Below are positions 18,603 through 28,869 of a stretch of DNA of 64,000 bases, one piece after another. Source of the DNA: Chloroflexota bacterium (GTDB taxonomy: Bacteria; Chloroflexota; Dehalococcoidia; Lucifugimonadales; Lucifugimonadaceae); contig PBEM01000006.1 of assembly GCA_002718415.1 (NCBI GenBank), positions 160,009-224,008 of the forward strand, given 5' to 3'. The notes under the pieces are model-generated. The model made no database searches, had not been told where the DNA came from, and worked only from the letters and a program-made list of their open reading frames with translations. Each line of letters begins with the position of its first letter. The first letter of the stretch is position 1. Made by a program: the position numbers and the translations under genes.

Positions 18603-20005
18603 AAATGTATAGCTTCGTCAGTCACTGCAGCACCAGCTTCCTTAATTGCTTCTGAAAGTGTTGGATGCGCGTGAGTCATTTTATTTAATTCAAAGTTTGT
18701 ACCTTCTAAAAATTTAACCATTCCTATTTCAGCAATAAGTTCAGTTGCCTCAGGTCCGATTATATGGGCTCCAATTATTTCTCCGTTATCATCATCTATA
18801 ATTATTTTTGCAAATCCCAATGGCTCCCCAATGGCTACAGATTTTCCTGCAACTTGAAAAGGAACCTTACCAATTTTATAGTTTATATTTTTTTCTTTTG
18901 CTTCTTTTTCTGTAATTCCAATTGATGCTATTTGAGGTTGACAATATGTGCATCTTGGCATGCTAGAGTAATCCTCGATAGGATTTGTTTCATGATTTGC
19001 AATTGTTTCTGCTGCAACTATGCCTTGATCAAAAGCTACATGAGCAAGAGGTAATTTACCGGTTACATCTCCAACTGCATAAACTCCAGGAATGTTAGTT
19101 TTCATATTTTTATCAATAGTAATAAAATTAGAATTATCTAATATTACACCAACTTCTCTTAATCCTAAATTATCACTATTTGGCTTAACTCCCACTCCTA
19201 AAAGAACTTTATCACAAGAGTATTCTTTTTCTTCAGATTCATTTTTATATTTTAAATTAATTTTTCCGTTGTTTTTTTCTAATTTTGTAATAGTAGTATT
19301 AGTCGAAAAATTAATACCTTGTGTATTAAATTGTTTTTCTAGTTCAATTGATATATCTTCATCTTCTTTTGGAACTAAATGATTCATTAGTTCAAATAAC
19401 ATTACTTCACTACCATAAGAATTAAAATAGTATGCAAATTCACATCCAATTGCAGATGCTCCTATAATTGCTATTTTTTCAGGTTTTTCTTTTAGTTCTA
19501 ATGCATGTCTTGCAGATAGTACAGAAACACCATCAATTTCAAATCCAGGCAAGCTTTGTGGTGATGCTCCAGTGGCAAGAACTATATTTTTAGCAGTTAT
19601 TGTTTCTTTGTTATCTACGATTATTTCAGTGGATGATCTTAATTTACCTTCACCTGTGACAAGATCAATTTTATTTTTTTTAAATAAATAAGAAATACCT
19701 TGAGTTAATGTTTTTGAAACCTTCCTAGATCTTTCTACTGCTTTAGATATATCGGCATTCCAAGAACTAATTTCTATACCCCATTCATTAGCATTTTTTA
19801 TATTATTAACAATTTCAGCATTCTTAAGTAACGATTTGGAAGGGATGCAACCCCAATTCAAACACACGCCTCCAATACCTCCGTTTCCGCTGCCGTCATC
19901 TTTTTCAATACAAGCTACAGATAGACCTAACTGAGCAGCTCTAATTGCTGCATGATATCCTCCTGGACCAGCGCCAATTACTACTAGATCATAAATTTTA
20001 TTCAT
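18599..20005 (-). CDS. lpdA: Dihydrolipoamide dehydrogenase
   Basis: FAD flavoprotein that reoxidises dihydrolipoyl groups of 2-oxoacid dehydrogenases or the glycine cleavage system with NAD. N-terminal GAGPGG FAD motif (residues 11-16), redox disulfide CLNWGC (C48, C53), a second dinucleotide-binding fold (AIIGASAIGCEFA), and the C-terminal HAHPTLSEA motif with the catalytic His-Glu pair. The ATG at 20005 is chosen because GAGG lies just upstream; an ATG at 20017 would add four residues. No E1 or E2 gene is nearby. Confidence 0.95.
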   Translation of the reverse strand: MNKIYDLVVIGAGPGGYHAAIRAAQLGLSVACIEKDDGSGNGGIGGVCLNWGCIPSKSLLKNAEIVNNIKNANEWGIEISSWNADISKAVERSRKVSKTLTQGISYLFKKNKIDLVTGEGKLRSSTEIIVDNKETITAKNIVLATGASPQSLPGFEIDGVSVLSARHALELKEKPEKIAIIGASAIGCEFAYYFNSYGSEVMLFELMNHLVPKEDEDISIELEKQFNTQGINFSTNTTITKLEKNNGKINLKYKNESEEKEYSCDKVLLGVGVKPNSDNLGLREVGVILDNSNFITIDKNMKTNIPGVYAVGDVTGKLPLAHVAFDQGIVAAETIANHETNPIEDYSSMPRCTYCQPQIASIGITEKEAKEKNINYKIGKVPFQVAGKSVAIGEPLGFAKIIIDDDNGEIIGAHIIGPEATELIAEIGMVKFLEGTNFELNKMTHAHPTLSEAIKEAGAAVTDEAIHF

Positions 20006-20065
20006 ATTTAGCCTCATTACAATTTGATGTTTTAAAATTTACAATAAAAAGTATACTTTTTGCTT

Positions 20066-20326
20066 TTAATTCTTAGTACCTGAAACATCAAAAAAGTGAT
20101 ACATTTTTTTTAAAATTATAGAAATCAACATTGTAAATATAACTGTACTTATAAAAATGAAAATTCCGATAAAAAAGAAAGGGAACCAATGTCCAGGACA
20201 AGATAAGAGTCCAGAACACAGCCATATTGAGGATGCTATATAACCAACAGAAAAAATCAAACCAAATATGGATCCAATTAAAGCACCTCTTAGCGGAGTA
20301 TTAAATTTATTTAAACTCTTGAGCAT
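20066..20326 (-). CDS. Small membrane protein, hypothetical
   Basis: 86 residues with two hydrophobic segments (about 14-36 and 48-72) separated by a short loop containing CSGLLSCPGHW. The two cysteines face the same loop and could form a disulfide. Basic residues at both ends suggest the ends lie in the cytoplasm. No family recognised. It lies upstream of lpdA on the same strand. Confidence 0.5.
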   Translation of the reverse strand: MLKSLNKFNTPLRGALIGSIFGLIFSVGYIASSIWLCSGLLSCPGHWFPFFFIGIFIFISTVIFTMLISIILKKMYHFFDVSGTKN

Positions 20327-20443
20327 TTGATGATTTTCTTAAATAATTAATTTGTATTATAAATTTAAAGTTATGTAAGGACATAGTATTCATATAGTAA
20401 GATAAAATTGCTTAAACATCTTGTATTTACAGAGGAAATTTTT

Positions 20444-21811
20444 ATGACATCAAATGAAATATTAAGACAAAAAGCTTTAGATCATTTATTTATCCAAATG
20501 TTCAATACAGTCCAAATGGCAGAAGAAGGTGGACCTATATTAATTGAATCAGGAGATGGAATATATATAAAAGATTTAGAAGGAAATAAATACATAGATG
20601 GAATAAGTGGTATGTATTTTAGAAATGTTGGTCATGGCAGAGAACAAATTGCTAAAGCGATTTATGATCAAATTTCAAAAGTTTCAATGGATGTGTATGC
20701 AGGTGTTACTCCAGTGACGGTAAGATTAGCTGAAAAATTATCTAAAATCACTCCTGGGGATTTAAATAAAACTTTTTTTTCACAAGGTGGAAGTTTAGCT
20801 AATGAGTCTAGTTTAAAATTAGCTCAAGCTTTTCATATGAGAATGGGAGATAAAGGCAGATATAAAGTTATATCAAGAAAAGGAAGCTATCATGGAGCAA
20901 CTTATCATACGGTTTGGCTGGGTGGGCATCCTGGATTTCCTAGGGAAGATTATCAACCGAAACCATCGCATGTAGTGACAGTTCCTCAACCTAATATTTA
21001 TAGATGTGAATTCAATTCATCTTCTGAAGAAGAATGTGGAGAATTAAATGCTAAAGCCATTGAAGATGCAATATTATTTGAAGGCCCAGAATCAATTAGC
21101 GCTGTTATCGGAGAACCGGTATCTCAACCATTAGGTGGTGTTGTGCCTCCTCCTAATTATTGGCCAAGAGTCAAAGAAATATGTGAAAAGTATGGAGTAT
21201 TATTAATTTTTGATGAAGTAATTACAGGCTTTGGTCGGCTTGGAAAATGGTTTGGTTCTGAATTCGTTGATACAGTACCAGATATTATGAGTTTTGCAAA
21301 AGGTATTACTTCTGGATATTTTCCTGTTGGAGGAACAATTGCCTCAAAAAGAGTGGCACAGGTTTTTTCTGGAGAAGCGGACAAAACTTGGATTCACGCA
21401 TTCACATTCTCATCTCATCCAGGTGGTGCAGCTGCAGCACTAAAAAATTTAGAAATTATGGAGAATGAAAATCTTGTAGAAAATTCTCGAATTAGAGGAG
21501 AGCAACTAAAGGAAAATTTGATAAAAATTAAAAGAGATCATCCAATTATTGGTGACGCTAGAGGCGTGGGTTTAATTCAAGGATTAGAAATTGTTTCTAA
21601 TAAAAAAACTAAAGAACATTTTTCTTCAAATATAGGTGTAAATAGTATGCTTACTGAAGAATTAAAAAATAGAGGACTGTGGATAAGAGTTCCAGCTTTT
21701 ATTTTACCTATATCTCCTCCGTTAATAGTTAGTGCAGATGAAATAGAAAAAATAACTACAATAATTGATGAATCATTATCTACAGTTGAAAAAAAATTAG
21801 GTGTTTCTTGA
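20444..21811 (+). CDS. Class III pyridoxal-phosphate aminotransferase
   Basis: About 455 residues of the omega-amino acid/pyruvate aminotransferase group. Visible: the substrate-side GISGMYFRNVGHG, the PLP phosphate-binding GGSLANESSLKLA, the DEVITGFGR motif with the PLP-nitrogen aspartate, and the Schiff-base lysine in SFAKGITSGY. Substrate is probably an omega-amine or beta-amino acid such as beta-alanine or taurine, not decidable here. ATG at 20444 is chosen because AGAGGAAA lies just before it; an upstream TTG at 20408 is unsupported. Coupled to the MFS gene by TTGA. Confidence 0.88.
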   Translation: MTSNEILRQKALDHLFIQMFNTVQMAEEGGPILIESGDGIYIKDLEGNKYIDGISGMYFRNVGHGREQIAKAIYDQISKVSMDVYAGVTPVTVRLAEKLSKITPGDLNKTFFSQGGSLANESSLKLAQAFHMRMGDKGRYKVISRKGSYHGATYHTVWLGGHPGFPREDYQPKPSHVVTVPQPNIYRCEFNSSSEEECGELNAKAIEDAILFEGPESISAVIGEPVSQPLGGVVPPPNYWPRVKEICEKYGVLLIFDEVITGFGRLGKWFGSEFVDTVPDIMSFAKGITSGYFPVGGTIASKRVAQVFSGEADKTWIHAFTFSSHPGGAAAALKNLEIMENENLVENSRIRGEQLKENLIKIKRDHPIIGDARGVGLIQGLEIVSNKKTKEHFSSNIGVNSMLTEELKNRGLWIRVPAFILPISPPLIVSADEIEKITTIIDESLSTVEKKLGVS

Positions 21812-23034
21812 CAATAGAAAGGAAAACAAAAAAGCATTTAAAAATAAATGGTTTAATGTATGGATTATCGCTTGGTCATGGAGTAAAACATTTTGGTCAA
21901 GGGGCATTATTATTAATTTCCCCACATCTAAAAAATTCTCTTGGTTTAACAGAAATAGCTTTAGGTGGAATATTTACAGCTCAATCTATTACATCTGGGA
22001 TAGCAAATATTCCTTCAGGATTTTTATCTGATATTTATAGAAAGAAAATAGCTTGGATTTTATTTACTTCAATGGTAATTGTTGGTGCTGGATATTTAAT
22101 GTTAGGTCTTTCTTCGTGGTATTGGATGACAATTAGTGCAGCTGCTATGTTAGGTTTTGGAACAAGTTTATGGCATGCTCCAGCTTTTGGAACTCTTGCA
22201 GCTAGATATCCTGATAGAAAAGGATATGCTTTGGCAATGCATTTATCAGGAGCACAAATTGGAAATACTTTGAGCCCTATCATTATCGGATTTTTATTAG
22301 GGGGTACTTTTTTAGGTTGGTATTTTGGTGGATGGGATTGGAAATTTATTTCAATTTCACTTTCTATACCTATGGTTATGACTGGTTTTTTAGTTTTGTT
22401 TTTTTTTAAAACAGCTGGAGCTGAAGTAAAAAAGAATCCTTCATATAATGAATATATTTTTGGTTTTAAAAAGATAATTAAAAATCCTCAAATTTTAGGA
22501 ATGATATTTTTAGGTGCATGTAGAGGGGCAATTCATACAGCATTTCAATTATTTTTAGTTCTACATATGAAAGAAGTATTAGATTATTCAAATTTTATTG
22601 TTGGATTTCATGTGGCTTTGATAACTTTTGCTGGAATAATTTCAACTCCAATAATGGGTATATTATCAGATAGAATAGGAAGAAAGCCTATCATATCTTT
22701 TTCCATGGGTATGATGTCCATATTGATTGTTATGTTTTATTTTTTTGATTCAGGCATAATAATGACTATATTAGTAGCTTTATTAGGAATATTTTTCTTT
22801 TCAGTTATGCCGACTATTACAGCTGCGGCAATGGATCAAGTTCCAAATGGCATTGAGGGGACAGGTACGGCATTAATGTTTTCTGGTCTAGCCGTAATAG
22901 GCTCATTGTCTCCTATTATTGCTGGAGCTATATATGAAAGGAATTTATTTGAAGGGGTAGTAATATATTGTGCATCTATAGCTGTGATAGCTACTTTTTT
23001 GTCTATTATTTTACCAATGAGAAAAAAAATGTGA
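21808..23034 (+). CDS. MFS transporter
   Basis: About 408 residues with roughly twelve hydrophobic segments. Major-facilitator loop motifs are visible: DIYRKK after the second segment and GILSDRIGRKP between segments eight and nine. The TTG start at 21808 overlaps the aminotransferase stop (TTGA), so the two are co-translated and the carrier probably moves the amine/amino acid or its product. An ATG at 21856 would remove 16 residues before the first membrane segment and is an alternative start. Confidence 0.85.
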   Translation: MTIERKTKKHLKINGLMYGLSLGHGVKHFGQGALLLISPHLKNSLGLTEIALGGIFTAQSITSGIANIPSGFLSDIYRKKIAWILFTSMVIVGAGYLMLGLSSWYWMTISAAAMLGFGTSLWHAPAFGTLAARYPDRKGYALAMHLSGAQIGNTLSPIIIGFLLGGTFLGWYFGGWDWKFISISLSIPMVMTGFLVLFFFKTAGAEVKKNPSYNEYIFGFKKIIKNPQILGMIFLGACRGAIHTAFQLFLVLHMKEVLDYSNFIVGFHVALITFAGIISTPIMGILSDRIGRKPIISFSMGMMSILIVMFYFFDSGIIMTILVALLGIFFFSVMPTITAAAMDQVPNGIEGTGTALMFSGLAVIGSLSPIIAGAIYERNLFEGVVIYCASIAVIATFLSIILPMRKKM

Positions 23035-23054
23035 TTATATAATTATATTTTTTA

Positions 23055-23095
23055 TTACGCCTTCTTCTGACGGGGGTCATAAGAAGAAGGCGTAA
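23055..23095. repeat. Perfect 14-bp inverted repeat, strong stem-loop
   Basis: Arms TTACGCCTTCTTCT (23055-23068) and its exact complement (23082-23095) enclose a 13-base loop that includes GAC-GGGG-GTC, which can add three pairs. It lies 20 bases after the MFS gene and about 120 bases past the end of the ParB-like gene. Neither strand has a T-run after the stem, so it is not a standard terminator, although it may still end or protect one of the convergent transcripts. Confidence 0.75.
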
Positions 23096-23213
23096 AGGTT
23101 CTCAATTATTTTTTACAGAAACACCCAGAACCCATAGGTTTTCATCAGGTTTGCAAGGAATGTGTGTCCGCACTATACTTGCTGTATTTAAATTATTGAA
23201 AGTCACTAATTTT

Positions 23214-24086
23214 TTATATCTTCATGGTTTTTTCAGTTTTCTTATTTAGATAATGTAAAGTTGACTTTAGTCTTGAGTCTAAAATTCTTAAGCTAGAAAT
23301 CAATTTAAGTCTTCGATATTCTGGAATATCTTGAAGTTGAATTGCATCTAATTCACCAGCTATCTTTAGAATCGAAGTTTCTAATAAATTAGTATTAGGT
23401 ACAATATTTTGATTAGGGGGAGGAATTGTAAAAACAGATTCATTATTTTCAACAATTTTTCTTTTTCCTGAGATTACCTCTTCAATTATATCTTGAATAG
23501 TCATATGTCTTTCTGATTTCGCTATTCCCACAACTCTTTCAACATGTACACTCGATAAAGTTCCATCGATAAATGGTTGTGCTATTTCTCTTTGACGAGA
23601 ATGGTTTTCTATATCAGCAATTGAACGAGCTTCCTTAAATGTGAGAATACCTGCGTCAAGTTTTTCAGCTAAATTTGGATCCAAAGTTTTTATTAAACTT
23701 TCATAATGATGTATGGTTCCTGGTGTTATACCAGTTCTTCTAGCTAATTCTTGCTGAGTAATTTTATTTGCTTCTCTATATCTAGAAAATGATTTACCTA
23801 GCTCCATCGGAGGGATAAGGGCAGAAAAATATTGTTCAGCTAATGATATCTCCCATCTTTCTTGATCTGTAATAGAATCTTTAACTGTGCATTCTATTTC
23901 TTTAATTCCTTTAAATTTTGCTTCATTGATGATATTTTCTCCAGATAGAAGCTTATAACCTCTAGAAGTTTTTAAAACAATAGGATCTCTTTTTGATCTT
24001 ACAGGTCGAGAATAATTCTTTTTTTGTGTTTTTATACTTGGCGGCCTTCCCACATGGGACACGATTTCACTAATAGATATTTTCAC
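23214..24086 (-). CDS. Diverged ParB-like DNA-binding protein, orphan
   Basis: 290 residues. The N-terminal part aligns by eye with a ParB/Spo0J N-terminal domain (SRGYKLLSGENIINEAKFKGIKEI), followed by the ParB helix-turn-helix region (KITQQELARRTGITPGTIHHYESLIKTLDPNLAEKL, about residues 107-142) and a unique C-terminal region. The CTP-binding GERR motif reads GENI here, and the usual arginine-rich helix is weak. No parA neighbour and no parS-like palindrome was seen. GTG start with GGAGG upstream. Better called ParB-like regulator than a partition protein. Confidence 0.7.
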   Translation of the reverse strand: MKISISEIVSHVGRPPSIKTQKKNYSRPVRSKRDPIVLKTSRGYKLLSGENIINEAKFKGIKEIECTVKDSITDQERWEISLAEQYFSALIPPMELGKSFSRYREANKITQQELARRTGITPGTIHHYESLIKTLDPNLAEKLDAGILTFKEARSIADIENHSRQREIAQPFIDGTLSSVHVERVVGIAKSERHMTIQDIIEEVISGKRKIVENNESVFTIPPPNQNIVPNTNLLETSILKIAGELDAIQLQDIPEYRRLKLISSLRILDSRLKSTLHYLNKKTEKTMKI

Positions 24087-24280
24087 GATTACCTCCTCTA
24101 ATAATGTTAAATTCCAAATTTTACATTTATTATCGCTATTCTAAAAAGTAAATTCCAAAACTGTCCTTTATTAAGGGAAACACATTCTAAAAAATTATTA
24201 TTTTTGGAATTTTGCTTGTATCATATAATTATCTAATGATGAATATTCACATAAAATAAGTATAAACAGCTGTATAAAAC
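24087..24280. other. Divergent control region of the ParB-like and DUF5343 genes
   Basis: 194 bases shared by two divergent genes. The nonamer AATTCCAAA occurs at 24110-24118 and 24151-24159, and its complement TTTGGAATT at 24203-24211. Spacings of about 41 and 52 bases put the copies on roughly similar helix faces, so a bound regulator, perhaps the ParB-like protein, is possible. AT-rich DNA makes this weak. Confidence 0.3.
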
Positions 24281-24952
24281 ATGTATGATAAAACTCCTCC
24301 GTATGTTCCATATAGGACATTCCGAACTTTTTTGGAATTTTTAAAAGAAGGAATTCCAGATAGGATAGATAGAAGTGTTTGGGTAAGTAGGTTTTCAGGA
24401 AGTTCTGGAATGCAACTTATGACATCATTAAAAGCTCTTAATTTAATTGATGATCAGGGTACACCTTCAGATGATTTAGAAAAATTAGTTTATGCGCAAG
24501 GAAAAGAGCGAAAAGATTTATTAAGAGAAATTCTTCAAAATTTTTATCTTCCAATTTTTCAATTAGATTTATCTAAAGCAACAAAGAATCAGTTTAGAGA
24601 GGCTTTTAGGATGTTTGGTGCGAAAGAAGGTGTTTTGACTAAATGTGAAGCTTTTTTTATTAAGGCTGCAAAAGATGCAGGTATAGAGTTATCTCAGTAT
24701 ATTGTTGCTAGAACACATGGAAATTCAAGGTCTAGTAATTTAAAAAACAAATCTTCTATTCCTAAACAAATTGAAAATCCTACAATTAAAAGTGATACAT
24801 CAGAAATACATTTAGTAATAGTAGAAAGAATTTTAGATAAATATCCAGAATTTGATCCTAATTGGAATCCCGAAGTACAAAGTAAATGGATGGATGGAAT
24901 GATAAAACTTTATGATAATTTATCTTCTACAAAAAATTCATCCACAGAATAA
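24281..24952 (+). CDS. DUF5343-family protein
   Basis: 223 residues. The first 150 fit DUF5343 as I know it: PYVPYRTFRTFLEFLKEGIPDRIDRS cut in parts at residues 7-32, a SGSSGMQLMTSLKALNLID segment near 40-58, and a helical rest; this family looks like a winged-helix-type fold. The C-terminal 60 residues are polar, Ser/Lys-rich, then a short helical end (WMDGMIKLYDNL). Function unknown. Divergent from the ParB-like gene, and followed by a clear terminator shared with groEL. Confidence 0.7.
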   Translation: MYDKTPPYVPYRTFRTFLEFLKEGIPDRIDRSVWVSRFSGSSGMQLMTSLKALNLIDDQGTPSDDLEKLVYAQGKERKDLLREILQNFYLPIFQLDLSKATKNQFREAFRMFGAKEGVLTKCEAFFIKAAKDAGIELSQYIVARTHGNSRSSNLKNKSSIPKQIENPTIKSDTSEIHLVIVERILDKYPEFDPNWNPEVQSKWMDGMIKLYDNLSSTKNSSTE

Positions 24953-24986
24953 AAAAAGGGTTGTAAAAATTAACAACCCTTTTTTT
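24951..24986. terminator. Bidirectional intrinsic terminator
   Basis: GGGTTGT (24958-24964) pairs with ACAACCC (24973-24979) around an eight-base loop, with a run of seven A before and about seven T after. It works on both strands and separates the convergent DUF5343 and groEL genes. Confidence 0.9.
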
Positions 24987-25000
24987 ATGTACTTAATTTA

Positions 25001-26656
<1,656 letters not shown>

Positions 26657-26679
26657 CTAAATATTCCAGAGTTATTTAG

Positions 26680-26976
26680 TTATCCAACTATAGCGAGGAT
26701 ATCGCTTTCTCGAACGATGAGATATTCAGTACCATTTTCGTTATACTCTGTTCCAGCATATTTTGAATAGATTACTGTATCTCCATTTTTAACGGGCATG
26801 TCTACGACATTTCCGTCATCGGTAGTCCTTCCAGGACCAACTGCAACTACATTACCTTGTTGAGGTTTTTCCTTAGCAGTATCAGGTATTATTATTCCTC
26901 CAGGACTTGTTGATGACTGATCCTCACTAGGTTCGATCACCACTCTGTCACCAAGAGGTTTTAACTTAAGTGCCAC
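26680..26976 (-). CDS. groS: Co-chaperonin GroES
   Basis: 98 residues, the usual 10-kDa ring subunit that caps GroEL. Conserved features: [12 protein letters not shown] at the N-terminus, the mobile loop with [13 protein letters not shown] near residue 27, and [13 protein letters not shown]. The start is GTG, with AAGGAG nine bases upstream. The first gene of the operon, preceded by a promoter and a leader of about 140 bases. Confidence 0.97.
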   Translation of the reverse strand: MALKLKPLGDRVVIEPSEDQSSTSPGGIIIPDTAKEKPQQGNVVAVGPGRTTDDGNVVDMPVKNGDTVIYSKYAGTEYNENGTEYLIVRESDILAIVG

Positions 26977-27020
26977 TCTACGAGACTCCTTTTTTCTAAT
27001 ATATTGTAAATATTATGAGT

Positions 27021-27120
27021 TATACGGCATTTCTAAATTCGCGGACACGACTAGAAATATGAATCCCCGTCAGTATCAATTTCGGATGCTTTCTGCTCCC
27101 TAAAAAATTGAGACCGTATA
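27021..27120 (-). other. Foldable 5' leader of groES-groEL mRNA
   Basis: In the untranslated leader, TATACGG at 27021-27027 is complementary to CCGTATA at 27114-27120, close to the predicted transcription start, and encloses about 86 bases. Inside it ATTTCTA (27029-27035) pairs with TAGAAAT (27052-27058). The interior is less AT-rich than flanking DNA. This suggests a structured heat-shock leader. No known family such as ROSE or a fourU site was recognised, and a CIRCE repeat is absent. Confidence 0.4.
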
Positions 27121-27122
27121 TA

Positions 27123-27150
27123 ATTTTAATTTGATAATTCACTATGTCAA
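27123..27150 (-). promoter_or_regulatory. Sigma-70-type promoter of groES-groEL
   Basis: On the minus strand TTGACA (27150-27145) is followed after 16 bases by TAAAAT (27128-27123), six of six and five of six matches. It predicts a transcript starting near 27116, about 140 bases before groES. This is the best promoter match I found in the window. Confidence 0.65.
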
Positions 27151-27181
27151 TAAGGATGACGGAATATAATTAAAAAATAAT

Positions 27182-28090
27182 TTAATTTTCCCATGTAAAA
27201 AGGTCTTTTATAGAGTTAAATAAGAAATTTATTTCTTTCAGGTCGTATTTATCTAAGTAAGTTTTTCCTGGAGATCTAACTAATGTGTTACTTATAATTC
27301 CTCTTTTATACAGAATTTCTTTAAATACTGGTATACCGTATAAATTTTCAATATTTATTAATGGTAATAATTTATCATAAATTTCTCTGGCTTCATCTTC
27401 TTTGTCATTTTCAAGAAGATTCCATATATTTGAGTGAATATCTCCATAGTGAGAACCTGGCATACATCCAGATATTCCTCTTTTGAAGTCATCTATTAAA
27501 AATCTTCCACTATACCCACTCATAATTCCATAACAATTAATATTTTTATCTAATTGCAATAAAGAAGAAGATATCTGTCCAGGAAACCTAGATTCTTCTT
27601 TAACATAATTTACGCGGTCTAAATTTTCGCATATTTTATAAAGTTGTTCTGAATTCATCACAGCACCTATTGAATGATTTTGAATAAATATTGGTACTGT
27701 TAGATTATTTGATAGTAGTTCAAAAAAAGAAAAAATTTCATTAAAATTTGTTGGTGAGCTGAATGGTGCCATAGCAATTACACTGTCTACTCCAATACTT
27801 TCAGCAAATAAACCAAGTTCTAAAGAATGTATATTTGACATTCCTGTTATGCCTGCTACGACAGGAATTTTACCATTTACGATTTTGGTTGTTTTTTCAA
27901 TAATCTTTTTTCTTTCTTCATCTGTAAGGGTTTGGTATTCACTTGCCATTACAGGTATAACTATTCCATTGCAACCATTTTCAACAGTAAAATTTATTAC
28001 TTTTTCTAAAGAATTATAGTCTATAGATTCATCGTTATTGAATGGTGTAACTGGTATTCCAAAAATACCACGAAATTTTTTATTGTTCAT
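27182..28090 (-). CDS. DapA-family (DHDPS/NAL) lyase or aldolase
   Basis: 302-residue TIM-barrel class I aldolase-family protein. The Schiff-base lysine is K164 in YVKEES. The family's YN segment reads IQN, so the usual catalytic tyrosine is Q137; I recall a subgroup of DapA-like sugar-acid aldolases/dehydratases with this change. Diaminopimelate synthesis is therefore unlikely. In context it may cleave or dehydrate a 2-keto-3-deoxy sugar acid. It is the last gene of a nine-gene operon, one base after the SDR gene. Confidence 0.82.
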   Translation of the reverse strand: MNNKKFRGIFGIPVTPFNNDESIDYNSLEKVINFTVENGCNGIVIPVMASEYQTLTDEERKKIIEKTTKIVNGKIPVVAGITGMSNIHSLELGLFAESIGVDSVIAMAPFSSPTNFNEIFSFFELLSNNLTVPIFIQNHSIGAVMNSEQLYKICENLDRVNYVKEESRFPGQISSSLLQLDKNINCYGIMSGYSGRFLIDDFKRGISGCMPGSHYGDIHSNIWNLLENDKEDEAREIYDKLLPLINIENLYGIPVFKEILYKRGIISNTLVRSPGKTYLDKYDLKEINFLFNSIKDLFTWEN

Positions 28091-28091
28091 T

Positions 28092-28835
28092 TTAATTTGT
28101 AAATACTGTTCCTTTTAATTCTTTAGCATCTTCAGAAGCCATAAAAGCTATAATATTGGCTACATCATCGGGAGAAATCAATTCATTGATTTGATTTTCC
28201 AAAGGAATGGAATTTATATTTTTTTTGTCCATTACCTTTACATTTTTAATTTTCAAAGGAGTTCTGACTGAGCCAGGGGCTATATCATTAACTCTGATAC
28301 CAAATTTTTTTAAGTTATCTTGAAGAGTTATAGTAAAACCGTGAACACCCCCCTTGGATGCTCCATATGCTAAAGATGAGCTTTTACCTTGTACGCCGGC
28401 AGGTGATGAAGCCAAAATGATGATTCCCTTAGATTTTTTTTTCATAATAGGTGAGACGTATTTACAAATTAAATAAGTTCCACGTAAGTTAACATCTAAA
28501 ATTGAGTCCCAAACATTTTCCGGAAAATTATCTATTTCAACACCTGCACCTTCTAAAATACCTGCCATATGAATTAGTATATCTATTCCACCAAGCCAAT
28601 TATTTGCTGCTTCTACCCCCCCAGATACAGCAACTTCATCACTTACATCGACATGCCAATACCTTGCATTTCCACCTATTCGGTTAATTTGATTTACAGT
28701 TGTTGCTCCATTTTGGGAATTTATATCAAAAACAGCTATGCTAGCTCCACAATTTGACACTTTCAAAGCTACAGATTTTCCTATACCTGTCGCCCCTCCT
28801 GTTACAATAATTTTTTTACCTTTTAGATCAACCAC
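28092..28835 (-). CDS. Short-chain dehydrogenase/reductase with a short C-terminus
   Basis: 247 residues. NAD(P) motif TGGATGIG near residue 12, HMAGI (NNAG position), catalytic S and YGASKG (Y-x-x-x-K). Sugar or polyol dehydrogenases of this type oxidise aldoses or deoxy acids. The protein ends at GTVFTN, where most SDRs continue with a vDGG-type segment of about ten residues, so the substrate-closing end is trimmed. GTG start with no upstream ATG. One base separates it from the DapA-like gene. Confidence 0.82.
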   Translation of the reverse strand: MVDLKGKKIIVTGGATGIGKSVALKVSNCGASIAVFDINSQNGATTVNQINRIGGNARYWHVDVSDEVAVSGGVEAANNWLGGIDILIHMAGILEGAGVEIDNFPENVWDSILDVNLRGTYLICKYVSPIMKKKSKGIIILASSPAGVQGKSSSLAYGASKGGVHGFTITLQDNLKKFGIRVNDIAPGSVRTPLKIKNVKVMDKKNINSIPLENQINELISPDDVANIIAFMASEDAKELKGTVFTN

Positions 28836-28869
28836 TATATTAAGTCTTTATCCTTTCATAATTATGGCC

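Noticed and set aside
21801..22031. Separate 76-residue frame beside the MFS gene
   Set aside because: It is out of frame within the transporter gene, has a Trp/Phe-rich low-complexity translation and no start site.
23055..23095. Intrinsic terminator
   Set aside because: The stem is strong, but neither strand has a T-run after it.
23100..23213. 4.5S SRP RNA
   Set aside because: CAGGTTTGCAAGGAA resembles the SRP tip, but the universally required AGCA side is missing and no full helix forms around it.
24087..24280. parS site for the ParB-like protein
   Set aside because: No TGTTTCACGTGAAACA-like palindrome was found here or elsewhere that I looked.
24330..24360. Fourth TTTGGAATT copy in the DUF5343 gene
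   Set aside because: It lies in coding sequence where codon choice can explain it; not counted as an operator.
26977..27181. CIRCE heat-shock repeat
   Set aside because: TTAGCACTC-N9-GAGTGCTAA is not present in any recognisable form before groES.
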